This document shows, piece by piece, positions 3,896-11,369 of a DNA stretch of 11,369 bases. Location of the stretch: positions 1 through 11,369 of the forward strand of contig SKOL01000191.1 of the NCBI GenBank assembly GCA_007120055.1, given 5' to 3'. The notes under the pieces were generated by a model. That model made no database searches and had not been told where the DNA came from. It saw nothing but the letters and a program-made list of their open reading frames with translations. Position 1 is the stretch's first letter; each line of letters begins with the position of its first letter. A program made the position numbers and the translations under genes. The DNA comes from Anaerobacillus sp. (GTDB lineage: Bacteria; Bacillota; Bacilli; Bacillales_H; Anaerobacillaceae).

Positions 3896-6471
3896 AAATA
3901 CTCTCGTTTAACTTTACTAATTGCATCTTCTTTAGAGTGAATTTCTTGATTTAAATATGCACACTCAATTTCTAATAAGATTTTTGCAAAAAGAGGTCCC
4001 TTTTCTACATTTAAATTTAACAAATCATTTCCATCGATGAGCTTCGGAATTTGTTTTCGATTTTGTAAATACTTGATTAGTTTCTTTGCAAAACATTCTT
4101 GTAGTTGCATTAAAGCGATATAACAAATAATAGACTCTGTTTGGTAATTTTTTAGTGAGTGATGAATAGCTCCAAGTGTATCCTCTTTTAAAAAGTTTTG
4201 ATTGTCATCTAGTAATTCAACAATTTGATCCGTTACTTTTAAACTTTCATTGTTTAAACAATAATCTTTTACTAGTTCAATCTCGTTTTCAGTTTCTGAA
4301 AAAAGTATTACTAAATAACAGACCCATGTTTCGCTATTTTGATTTTGTTGCAATGGTACTATTTCATCAACTAGTGACTTAAAGGTTTTTAACTTTTGTA
4401 CATTAAACGAGTGAGTACCAATTAAATAGCGAATGATTCCAATTTCACCAAGGCGAACAAGGGATTCGACAGGGTGTTTTTCTTTAAGTAAGATATTTAA
4501 TTCATGAGCTACTCTTGGTTTAGATGTTGATGCTATTTTGTCGGCAGAAATCATTGCTAAGTCGAATGTTTGCTGATCCATTTTAAAGTTAAACCGTTGC
4601 TCAAAACGAACTGCTCGCAAAATTCTAGTTGGATCTTCAACGAAACTTAAGTTATAAAGTACTTTTATTTTGTTTTGTTTAATGTCATTATAGCCATGAA
4701 AATAATCGATAAGTTTACCGAAATGGTCTTCATTAATATGGATCGCCATTGCGTTAATCGTAAAATCTCGTCGGAACAAATCTTCTTTTAAACTCGACAT
4801 TTCTACATTAGGTAAGGCTGCTGGATAGTCATAATATTCTGTTCGAGCAGACGTTATATCAATTTTTAACCTTGAAGGATGTTTCCAAGTCGCCGTTCCG
4901 AATTTTTCATGGCAACGAACGGTTCCACCTAAATTCTCGGCTAAAAGATTAGCAAAGTCGATTCCATTCCCTTCCACAACGATGTCAATATCCTCATTGG
5001 TTCTTCCTATAATTAAGTCACGAACTATACCACCTATAATATATGCTGAATAGTTAATTTGATCTGCAAGCTTCCCGATTTGCTTTAATAATTGTATATT
5101 TTCAATAGAAAGAAAATTATTCATTCGATCAATCAAAGTAATTTCCAAAGGGCGATCTAAATGAACTTTACCTGCAGTATTAAGCTGTTCTCCATGAAGG
5201 GCTTCGATAACATTTGTTCTAGAAATAATGCCAATGATCTCTTCATTATCCTTCACAGGAAGTCTACCTACGTTTTCATCGATCATTAAGTGTTGTACTT
5301 CTTCTAGTGACATAGCTGCATCGATCGTAATTGGGTTGGTACTCATATACCCTTTAACTGGAGCATGGCCTAAACCGTGGTGTTTTGCTTTATCGACATC
5401 TCTTCTAGAAATAATCCCGACTAGCTTTTCATTTTCCAATACAGGAAATCCGGTATGGCCATACCTAAGCATCATCTTTCCTGCATCTTCAATCGAAGTT
5501 TTCGTAGAAACTACTTTTACTGGACTTGTCATAATGTCTTTTGCAGTTATAGCAGGTTTTACGACTTGATAAATATCGTCTCTGACCGTTGATAATACTT
5601 CATGAAAGTTACCGTCTTTGACCATAGCTGAAGCGGCTTTTTTATGTCCACCTCCACCTAGCTTTTTGACCAACGGTAAAATGTCAATGCGCTCTGAAGT
5701 TGAGCGTCCTACAATAAAAATACGTTTTCCCATTTCCACGACAAAGATTAAAGCGTCTGTTCCAGTCATTTCTAACGCTTTTCTTGATAGAAAAGCTAAT
5801 CCCCCTATGTATTCGTTTTGTTGATGAGAGGCAATTAGAATATCGACACCGTCTATAAAATGTTCCTCACTTTGTTGAATGAAGCATTGAAGTAGCTGTT
5901 GTTCCTCTTCTTGTAGTGGACTTTCGGTAAACTTCGATATTACTTGTAAGTTTGCTCCGTTTTCAATTAAAAAACTCGCCATCTTTAAATCTCTAGGTGT
6001 CGTAGTTAAATATGTAAATGAACCTGTATCCGTATAAAGACCGAGGGCAAAAATGGTCGCCTCAAAGGACGTTATCGATATATTTTTCGTTTTGATTTTT
6101 TCTAAAATAAGTGTTACCGTTGCACCAACCTTTTCGATTTTCGCAAGTTTTGCTTGAACATTGTGGTCGTTTTCTTCGTGATGATCATAAACGATAAATT
6201 CTACTTCTTCGTCATTAATGTATTTAGCAACATCACCTGTACGTTGTAATGAAGCGATATCTACCATAATAACTGTACGAACTTCTTGCCAATTAATTTC
6301 ATTAGGATGATATAAATTTAATGAGTCACGATATATAGCTAAAAAACGTTCAACCGTTTTTCCTTGTTTCGATGGCAATATTAATTTCGCTTGTGGGTAT
6401 AATTTTTTGGCTGCAACCATCGAAGCGAGTCCATCAAAATCTAAATTCACATGGGAAATAATTACTTGCAA
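3892..6471 (-). CDS. DHH phosphoesterase / CBS-CBS / class II tRNA nucleotidyltransferase fusion
   Basis: This 859-aa multidomain protein starts at TTG behind an AAGGGGG ribosome site. DHH domain (about 1-160): H7, D11 and D13 in HVNLDFDG, D71, D96-H97-H98 and D148 (YTDTG). DHHA1 (about 200-300) carries GGGGHKKAASA at 272-282. A CBS pair spans about 309-427 (DIMTSPVKV; YMSTNPITI). The nucleotidyltransferase head starts near 473 with GG (480-481), D494-x-D496, D538, RRDFTINAMA (567-576) and EDPTRILRAVRF (612-623), followed by a helical RNA-binding tail. All catalytic carboxylates are present. Proteins of this layout include A-adding enzymes that work with a separate CC-adding enzyme to finish the tRNA CCA end, reported for example from Aquifex and B. 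halodurans. Poly(A) polymerase or full CCA activity cannot be excluded. DHH activity might trim nucleotides or oligonucleotides; CBS domains may sense adenylates. Confidence 0.9.
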   Translation of the reverse strand: MQVIISHVNLDFDGLASMVAAKKLYPQAKLILPSKQGKTVERFLAIYRDSLNLYHPNEINWQEVRTVIMVDIASLQRTGDVAKYINDEEVEFIVYDHHEENDHNVQAKLAKIEKVGATVTLILEKIKTKNISITSFEATIFALGLYTDTGSFTYLTTTPRDLKMASFLIENGANLQVISKFTESPLQEEEQQLLQCFIQQSEEHFIDGVDILIASHQQNEYIGGLAFLSRKALEMTGTDALIFVVEMGKRIFIVGRSTSERIDILPLVKKLGGGGHKKAASAMVKDGNFHEVLSTVRDDIYQVVKPAITAKDIMTSPVKVVSTKTSIEDAGKMMLRYGHTGFPVLENEKLVGIISRRDVDKAKHHGLGHAPVKGYMSTNPITIDAAMSLEEVQHLMIDENVGRLPVKDNEEIIGIISRTNVIEALHGEQLNTAGKVHLDRPLEITLIDRMNNFLSIENIQLLKQIGKLADQINYSAYIIGGIVRDLIIGRTNEDIDIVVEGNGIDFANLLAENLGGTVRCHEKFGTATWKHPSRLKIDITSARTEYYDYPAALPNVEMSSLKEDLFRRDFTINAMAIHINEDHFGKLIDYFHGYNDIKQNKIKVLYNLSFVEDPTRILRAVRFEQRFNFKMDQQTFDLAMISADKIASTSKPRVAHELNILLKEKHPVESLVRLGEIGIIRYLIGTHSFNVQKLKTFKSLVDEIVPLQQNQNSETWVCYLVILFSETENEIELVKDYCLNNESLKVTDQIVELLDDNQNFLKEDTLGAIHHSLKNYQTESIICYIALMQLQECFAKKLIKYLQNRKQIPKLIDGNDLLNLNVEKGPLFAKILLEIECAYLNQEIHSKEDAISKVKREYL

Positions 6472-6578
6472 ATGTTTTGCCCCCTTTTTACGAGTCTTTT
6501 GAAAATAAGTGTAACAAATTGCTGGAATAAATTGTAGTAGCCACAGTTTAGCGTGTTAAAAATATCTGTTTTGTAAAT

Positions 6579-6621
6579 AAAAAGTGTAAAACTATCCATT
6601 ACGGAAGTTCTACACTTTTTT
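6579..6621 (-). terminator. Rho-independent terminator of pssA
   Basis: On the minus strand a 15-bp stem, with one G-U pair, joins AAAAAGTGTAGAACT and AGTTTTACACTTTTT around a 12-base loop. The stem's first arm includes the pssA stop codon (6612-6610). The A/T tails also make it look bidirectional. It separates pssA from the downstream DHH-CBS-nucleotidyltransferase gene. Confidence 0.85.
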
Positions 6622-7149
6622 CACTTTAAATGTACTTATCATAAGAATAGATAAAATAATGATAATAAACATAAAGAATGGATTAGGAATAACTCCAATA
6701 AATAAAAAGCTAACTGTTAAAATACATCCACCTGCAGTAATTGGTAAGCCGACGAAATAACCGTGGTGTTCAGAAACATTAAAACGTGCTAAACGAATTG
6801 CTCCACTAGCAATAAAAATAATCGTAAATATTGCACCAGCTGTACCGAACTCAGATAATAGAGCAGAGTATAGTAAAAGAGAAGGGGCTACTCCGAAGGA
6901 AATAAGATCGCATAAAGAATCAAGTTGTTTCCCTATGTCAGATGTTATATTTAGTCTTCTAGCAACGATCCCATCAAAGCGATCAAAAATAGCAGCCAAG
7001 CAAATAAATAATAAGCTTGTGTAAAGTTCACCTTGAAGAATGAAGATTATTGCAAAAGCGCCTAAACTTAAATTTACAATCGTTAGTAAGTTCGCTGCTT
7101 GGCTTCTAATTCTTTTAATTGTGTGGTCTAGTTGTTGTAGGATAAACAC
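6610..7149 (-). CDS. pssA: CDP-diacylglycerol--serine O-phosphatidyltransferase (phosphatidylserine synthase)
   Basis: This integral membrane enzyme of the CDP-alcohol phosphatidyltransferase family makes phosphatidylserine from CDP-diacylglycerol and serine. The family motif D-G-x2-A-R-x8-G-x3-D-x3-D is complete (counting from the upstream GTG at 7158: D62 G63, A66 R67, G76, D80, D84). The rest is a series of hydrophobic helices, and the length suits bacterial PssA. Starts at GTG 7158 and ATG 7155 overlap or crowd the AAGGAG at 7163-7158. GTG 7149 has 8-base spacing and is my choice (179 aa); the longer forms are 182 or 181 aa. It is divergent from psd, the next enzyme of the pathway, whereas B. 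subtilis has both in one operon. Confidence 0.88.
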   Translation of the reverse strand: MFILQQLDHTIKRIRSQAANLLTIVNLSLGAFAIIFILQGELYTSLLFICLAAIFDRFDGIVARRLNITSDIGKQLDSLCDLISFGVAPSLLLYSALLSEFGTAGAIFTIIFIASGAIRLARFNVSEHHGYFVGLPITAGGCILTVSFLFIGVIPNPFFMFIIIILSILMISTFKVKKV

Positions 7150-7169
7150 ATTCATCACTCCTTGTGATA

Positions 7170-7193
7170 AACTAACGTTACAACCCGTTAGTT
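7170..7193. promoter_or_regulatory. Inverted repeat in the pssA/psd divergent region
   Basis: AACTAACG (7170-7177) and CGTTAGTT (7186-7193) form a perfect 8-bp inverted repeat with an 8-base centre. It lies immediately upstream of the pssA ribosome site in the about 190-base gap between pssA and psd. On the minus strand TATAAT (7208-7203) could be a pssA -10, placing the repeat just after the start site. It could be an operator or a leader hairpin; no regulator is identifiable. Confidence 0.3.
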
Positions 7194-7343
7194 CCCCTGG
7201 AAATTATAAAGGGTTATTATTATTATAAAGCGTGTTATCATTTATTGATATACCTTTTTGTAATTAATTTAACTTATTAAAACATAAAAGTAGCCCCAGT
7301 TTATCCTACAATTTCAAAAAAGTTTTATGACGGAGGAAAAAAA

Positions 7344-8123
7344 GTGAAAAAGAAAATTTATCAATCATTTGTAGAATTATCAGGTAACCGTGTTAATTCA
7401 TACTTGTTAAGCTCTTTTACGAAGTCGAGAATGAGTAAATTATTAAACAAATCTTTTGTTAAAGTGTTTAACATTGATGAAGCAGAAATGGAAAAGCCTC
7501 TTGATGAATATGGAAGTTTACAGGAGTTGTTTATTAGAAACTTAAAAAGTGAAGCAAGACTTATTGATCAAGATCCTAATAGTATCGTAAGTCCCGTAGA
7601 CGGCATTCTTGCTGATGCAGGTGAAATTTCTGATCAATGTACATTTCATGTTAAAAACCAAGACTACAGCTTAACGGAAATGCTTGGGAGTAAGAAAAGA
7701 GCTGAGAAATATAAAAATGGTACTTATATCATTTTATACTTAAGCCCTAGTCATTATCACCGAATTCATACCCCAGTTTCAGGAACTGTAGTCGGAAAAT
7801 GGGCCTTAGGTAATAAATCATATCCGGTAAATGAAATGGGTCTCAAGCTCGGTAAACGCCCTTTATCAAAAAATTTCCGGTTTATAACCGAAGTCTGCTT
7901 ACGAAATGCAAAACATTATGCACTAGTGAAAGTTGGAGCAATGAATGTTAATAGTATTCACCCAACTTTTACAGGGAATGAAGTACAAAAAGGGGAAGAA
8001 ATGGGGTATTTTTCATTTGGCTCGACGGTTGTTCTTATTTTTGAAAATAATACAATAGCCTTGGAGGATTACATTGAAACACCAATGGATGTAAAAGTAG
8101 GAATGAAAATAGGTTGTTTTTAA
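7344..8123 (+). CDS. psd: Phosphatidylserine decarboxylase (pyruvoyl enzyme)
   Basis: This 259-aa enzyme converts phosphatidylserine to phosphatidylethanolamine at the membrane. GTG start, with GGAGG (7332-7336) 7 bases upstream. Visible active-site features: D86 in SPVDG, H142 in SPSHYHRIHTPVSG (134-147), and the self-cleavage site G226-S227-T228 in YFSFGSTVV. Cleavage before S227 gives a beta chain of 226 residues and a small alpha chain of 33 residues whose N-terminal Ser becomes the pyruvoyl group. Length and motifs fit the short, Bacillus-type Psd. With the divergent pssA it forms the complete two-step PE branch. I see no clear terminator before the next gene. Confidence 0.95.
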   Translation: MKKKIYQSFVELSGNRVNSYLLSSFTKSRMSKLLNKSFVKVFNIDEAEMEKPLDEYGSLQELFIRNLKSEARLIDQDPNSIVSPVDGILADAGEISDQCTFHVKNQDYSLTEMLGSKKRAEKYKNGTYIILYLSPSHYHRIHTPVSGTVVGKWALGNKSYPVNEMGLKLGKRPLSKNFRFITEVCLRNAKHYALVKVGAMNVNSIHPTFTGNEVQKGEEMGYFSFGSTVVLIFENNTIALEDYIETPMDVKVGMKIGCF

Positions 8124-8231
8124 ATTGTATTCATGAAATCATCAGACTTTTACATCTTAATAATGGCGGCTACTTGTCGTCATCATGAAGGCAAAGTTAG
8201 TCGTATAAAAGGGTTTTAGGGTGGTGAAATT

Positions 8232-9365
8232 TTGAAATTACTATCAGGATTAGCACAAAGGATTGTCAATGAGGTTACTGACATATTAGATGAAGAAGTG
8301 ATTGTCGTTAATCATAACGGAATAATCATTGCTGCAAACGACGTAAATCGGGTTGGCAATTTTCATGAAGGAGCACAAATTGCTGTAAAAAGAAAAGAAA
8401 AGTTCGTCATCACTAAAGAAGATGTCTTTAACCTTAAAGGGGTAAAAGCTGGAATAAATTTGCCAATCATTTTTCATAATAAAGCGATTGGTGTCATAGG
8501 CATTACCGGTGAGCCGAAGGATGTGGAGCAGTTTGGTGAACTGATCCAAAGAATGACGGAGTTAATTATTCAACAAGCTCATTTTCATGAAAAAGTTGAA
8601 TCAAAATATCGTGGTTTAGAAACATTTGTTTATGAATGGCTCCATTTAAAACAAATCGATGATGACGTTAGGGAGCGTGGAGAAATATTAGGGATTTCTA
8701 TGGATATGCCAAGATGCTGTGTGTTATTAGAATTTTCTCACCATAAACAGGCTAATGATGAAAACGAACTTTTAGAACGAGAAACTTTTGAAGTATTGAG
8801 AGAGTTTTTTCAAAACGAGGCTCAAGATGTGATCGTCCAATGGGGGAATGGCAGATTTGTACTGTTAAAATCTATTCGTAAATCTAATGCTGAAGAAAGT
8901 GTTGTTAATGCGATTAAATCAGCGCAAGCCTTCATTAAAGATAGTTACGGGATTTCTTTTTGTGCAGGAATTGGGACAATTGTAAATGAGCCAGCAAAAC
9001 TTCATTTGTCTTACCATCACGCCAAAAAAGCGCTTCGGGTTTCTGAGGAAACTAATCCTTTAATTTGTTATGATGATTTAACTTTAGATGTTGTTTTAGC
9101 TGAATTGAATGATGAAACGCGTAAAGAAGTAGTTGAAAAAGTTTTAGGAAATTTAATTCAAGAAGATGATCTTCTTGAAACGTTAGAGATGTATTTGCAT
9201 AGTGACCTCTCGATAAAGGAGACTTCAAAACGCCTTCATATTCACATTAATACTCTTCATTATCGTTTGAAAAGAATTTCGGAATTGACCGGCTATTCAT
9301 TAAAAAAGACCGAGAATTTGGTTACATTTTACATTGCTCTCTCATTTTGGAATGAAATTAGATGA
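8232..9365 (+). CDS. CdaR/PucR-type sugar-diacid-like transcriptional regulator, probable glcDF activator
   Basis: The 377-aa regulator starts at TTG behind GGGTGG (about 7 bases). N-terminal diacid-recognition (Diacid_rec) domain about 4-134; a degenerate GGDEF-like CdaR domain about 145-275; C-terminal PucR-type HTH_30 about 318-375, with the helix pair in DLSIKETSKRLHIHINTLHYRL (split: 325-336 and 337-346). Such regulators sense glycerate, glycolate-like acids or diacids and usually activate nearby catabolic operons. It lies directly upstream of glcD-glcF, the same order as ysfB-glcD(ysfC)-glcF(ysfD) in B. subtilis, so control of glycolate oxidase in response to glycolate is the likely role (inference). 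It has its own terminator at 9387-9439. Confidence 0.87.
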   Translation: MKLLSGLAQRIVNEVTDILDEEVIVVNHNGIIIAANDVNRVGNFHEGAQIAVKRKEKFVITKEDVFNLKGVKAGINLPIIFHNKAIGVIGITGEPKDVEQFGELIQRMTELIIQQAHFHEKVESKYRGLETFVYEWLHLKQIDDDVRERGEILGISMDMPRCCVLLEFSHHKQANDENELLERETFEVLREFFQNEAQDVIVQWGNGRFVLLKSIRKSNAEESVVNAIKSAQAFIKDSYGISFCAGIGTIVNEPAKLHLSYHHAKKALRVSEETNPLICYDDLTLDVVLAELNDETRKEVVEKVLGNLIQEDDLLETLEMYLHSDLSIKETSKRLHIHINTLHYRLKRISELTGYSLKKTENLVTFYIALSFWNEIR

Positions 9366-9386
9366 AAATACAAAAAAAAATAGTCG

Positions 9387-9439
9387 AACGCTTTTATCTT
9401 TGTTTTTTAATACATAGATGGAAGCGTTTTATTTTTTTA
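9387..9439 (+). terminator. Rho-independent terminator after the CdaR-type regulator
   Basis: AACGCTT (9387-9393) pairs with AAGCGTT (9422-9428). ATCT/AGAT extends the stem inward past a TT/GG mismatch, and TTTATTTTTTT follows. It separates the regulator transcript from glcDF, so glcDF must have its own promoter in 9440-9510. Confidence 0.8.
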
Positions 9440-9458
9440 TAATTAAATTACAAATGAA

Positions 9459-9471
9459 TAATCAATGATTA
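9459..9471. promoter_or_regulatory. Small palindrome upstream of glcD, possible regulator site
   Basis: TAATCAATGATTA is a perfect 6-1-6 palindrome about 50 bases before the glcD ribosome site. Its place between the terminator and glcD makes it a candidate target for the CdaR-type regulator. In AT-rich DNA such a palindrome can arise by chance, and no clear -35/-10 pair is visible nearby. Confidence 0.28.
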
Positions 9472-9522
9472 AAATAAATAGCAAAACGGAGCTATAAACA
9501 CTGATTATAAGGGGAGGACTAT

Positions 9523-10935
9523 ATGATTAGTCAAGAAGCTAAAAAGAAGTTACAAAAAATTGTAGGGGAAGAAAATTACCTTGATTCAAAACAAAGTTTA
9601 GTTGCTTATTCTTATGATGCAACACCGAATTATCAAGCTTTACCAGATGCGGTTATGAAACCAAGAAATACACAAGATGTATCTGAGATCGTAAAGGTTT
9701 GTAATGAGTATAAAATACCGATCGTTCCACGGGGAAATGCTACTAATTTATGTGCTGGGACATGCCCTCTAGAAGGCGGTATTGTACTTGTTTTTACACA
9801 TATGAATAAAATTTTAGAGATTGATGAAGAGAACTTAACGGTAACTGTTCAACCAGGATTAATTACATTAGACATGATTAATGCTGTTGAGGCAAAAGGG
9901 TTATTTTACCCACCAGATCCGAGTTCGATGAAAATCTCAACAATGGGTGGAAATATTAATGAATGTTCAGGTGGCTTACGCGGGCTGAAATATGGTGTAA
10001 CACGTGATTACGTTATTGCACTAGAAACTGTATTACCGAATGGAAATGTTATTCGCACCGGTGGAAAGCTTGCAAAAGACGTAGCAGGTTACGATTTTAC
10101 GAGATTAATGGTCGGTTCTGAAGGAACGTTAGGTGTTATTACGGAAGCTACTTTAAAGCTTATTCCTATTCCTGAAACGAAGAAAACGATGCTAGCTCTT
10201 TACGATAATCTTGAAGCTGCAGGTCGTACTGTTTCTAAAATTATTGCTAATAAGATTATTCCAGCAACATTAGAGTTTTTAGATCAACCAACGATCAAAG
10301 TTGTTGAAGACTTTGCTAAAATCGGTTTACCTACAGAAGTAGGAGCGGTTTTATTAATTGAGCAAGACGGACCTCAAGAAGTAGTAGAAAGAGATATTGC
10401 TAGTATTGCTAAAATTTGTGAAGAAGAAAAAGCGTTATCTGTCCAAGTAGCACAAACACCTGAGGAAGGTGCAGCTCTAACAACAGCAAGACGTTCGGCA
10501 CTGTCTGCACTAGCTAGAATGAAGCCAACAACGATTTTAGAAGATGCTACAGTTCCTCGCTCAAAAGTGGCGGAAATGGTTCGTGAAATCGAGGTTATTG
10601 CCAAACGTAATAATGTTGAAATTTGTACGTTTGGACATGCAGGTGATGGGAACTTACATCCAACTTGTATGACTGATGTTCGAAATAAAGATGAAATGCA
10701 TCGTGTTGAAGTTGCATTTGAAGAAATTTTTGAAAAAGCGATTCAGTTAGGTGGAACAATTACAGGCGAGCACGGTGTAGGTGTCATGAAATCACCATAT
10801 TTAGCTTGGAAGCTTGGTGAAGAGGGCGTCGAAGCTATGAAAACATTAAAGATGGCGTTTGACCCTAATAATATTATGAATCCTGGAAAAATGTTTGCAA
10901 AAGAGTCACGTAAACGGGTGGTGGTTAATCGATGA
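9523..10935 (+). CDS. glcD: Glycolate oxidase, FAD-linked subunit GlcD
   Basis: This 470-aa flavoprotein oxidises glycolate (or a related 2-hydroxy acid such as lactate) to the 2-oxo acid, passing electrons to the iron-sulfur partner GlcF. The FAD_binding_4 domain (about 40-215) has [12 protein letters not shown] (69-80) and [10 protein letters not shown] (198-207). The FAD-oxidase C-terminal domain carries HAGDGNLHP (372-380) and GEHGVG (415-420). GGGGAGG lies about 6 bases before the ATG. The stop overlaps the next start as ATGA, so glcD and glcF are translated together. The exact substrate cannot be told from sequence; glycolate is preferred because of the CdaR-type neighbour. Confidence 0.93.
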   Translation: MISQEAKKKLQKIVGEENYLDSKQSLVAYSYDATPNYQALPDAVMKPRNTQDVSEIVKVCNEYKIPIVPRGNATNLCAGTCPLEGGIVLVFTHMNKILEIDEENLTVTVQPGLITLDMINAVEAKGLFYPPDPSSMKISTMGGNINECSGGLRGLKYGVTRDYVIALETVLPNGNVIRTGGKLAKDVAGYDFTRLMVGSEGTLGVITEATLKLIPIPETKKTMLALYDNLEAAGRTVSKIIANKIIPATLEFLDQPTIKVVEDFAKIGLPTEVGAVLLIEQDGPQEVVERDIASIAKICEEEKALSVQVAQTPEEGAALTTARRSALSALARMKPTTILEDATVPRSKVAEMVREIEVIAKRNNVEICTFGHAGDGNLHPTCMTDVRNKDEMHRVEVAFEEIFEKAIQLGGTITGEHGVGVMKSPYLAWKLGEEGVEAMKTLKMAFDPNNIMNPGKMFAKESRKRVVVNR

Positions 10936-11369
10936 GCCAAACAACTGAAAAAAGACAACAAGAATTAGCCATCGATATGAAGCAAGGAATGGATTACGAT
11001 GAGCTAGTTAACTGCATGAGGTGTGGCTTCTGTTTACCAGCGTGCCCTACTTATAGAGAAACTGGTGGGAATGAAGCGGCTTCTCCTCGTGGAAGAATTG
11101 CGTTAATGAAAGCGGTCGTTGATGGCATAATGGAACCAGATGAAGATTTTGAAAAGCAGCTTAGCCAATGTTTAGGTTGTCGTGCTTGTGAACCTGCTTG
11201 TCCTTCTGGAATGAAATACGGATATTTATTGGAAGATGCTCGAGATATCATTCAAAAGAAGAAAAAGCATAGTATGCCAGTACGCATGTTAAGAAGTCTG
11301 GTTTTTAATGAACTATTCCCTAAACAAAACCGAATGAGAACTGTAAGTAGCTTACTATGGTTCTACCAA
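10932..11369 (+). CDS. glcF: Glycolate oxidase, iron-sulfur subunit GlcF (5' part, cut by window end)
   Basis: The first 146 codons of the partner subunit are present and the frame is open to the window edge. Two 4Fe-4S motifs are visible: C28-x2-C31-x2-C34-x3-C38-P ([13 protein letters not shown]) and C80-x2-C83-x2-C86-x3-C90-P ([12 protein letters not shown]). The C-terminal CCG (DUF224) repeats expected for the family lie outside the window. The ATG overlaps the glcD stop (ATGA). GlcF accepts electrons from GlcD and passes them to the respiratory chain at the membrane. Confidence 0.94.
   Translation, partial: MSQTTEKRQQELAIDMKQGMDYDELVNCMRCGFCLPACPTYRETGGNEAASPRGRIALMKAVVDGIMEPDEDFEKQLSQCLGCRACEPACPSGMKYGYLLEDARDIIQKKKKHSMPVRMLRSLVFNELFPKQNRMRTVSSLLWFYQ

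Noticed and set aside
5228..5569. 113-codon open frame on the plus strand
   Set aside because: It is antisense to the CBS domains of the 859-codon gene, has no ribosome site, and its composition mirrors the opposite-strand coding frame.
8124..8231. Terminator or regulatory hairpin between psd and the CdaR-type gene
   Set aside because: Only weak partial pairings and no T-run are visible, so psd and the regulator may be partly co-transcribed.
9459..9471. Strong promoter for glcDF
   Set aside because: No -35/-10 pair of reasonable quality is visible in 9440-9510, so only the palindrome is listed. The TATAAG at 9506 would start transcription beyond the ribosome site.

Overview
The window looks like chromosomal DNA of a low-GC, Gram-positive Bacillaceae member. 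The signs are AGGAGG-type ribosome binding sites, frequent GTG/TTG starts, sigma-A promoters, MntR/Fur/MhqR-type operators, an ysfB-glcD-glcF-like cluster, and Bacillus-like PssA and Psd. The exported metal-binding lipoprotein is strongly acidic, which would suit an alkaliphile or halophile (inference). I see no rRNA, tRNA, CRISPR array, phage or complete insertion sequence.

Region 1 (1-2142) is metal-themed. It holds a His/Cys-rich two-repeat protein (minus strand, cut by the window start), a 51-aa DUF1540 Cys protein, a near-perfect Fur-type palindrome, and two MntR-like operators each placed at the expected +1 of a promoter. These lie upstream of a 29-aa single-TM micro-ORF and a stand-alone MntA/PsaA-type manganese-binding lipoprotein that ends at a terminator. 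No ABC ATPase or permease gene follows it. This MntR-controlled micro-protein plus orphan binding protein is my best candidate for something not well described.

Region 2 (2143-3706) holds several large inverted repeats: a nested palindrome with perfect 24-bp arms, a 20-bp stem with three G-U pairs that suggests RNA, and a further stem at 3056-3127. Between them are an MhqR-like MarR repressor with its own palindromic operator at +1, and a two-half tautomerase-fold protein that lacks the catalytic Pro-1.

Region 3 (3705-7158, minus strand) encodes a phosphatidylserine synthase and an 859-aa fusion of DHH phosphoesterase, two CBS domains and a class II tRNA nucleotidyltransferase (possibly an A-adding enzyme). 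The fusion's stop codon overlaps, as ATGA, the start of a 63-codon ORF that is readable only through a frameshift. The shift point is exactly an A_AAA_AAC slippery heptamer.

Region 4 (7344-11369, plus strand) encodes phosphatidylserine decarboxylase, divergent from pssA (together they make phosphatidylethanolamine). A CdaR/PucR-type regulator follows, then glcD and the 5' part of glcF (glycolate oxidase subunits, ATGA-coupled). The regulator probably controls glcDF.
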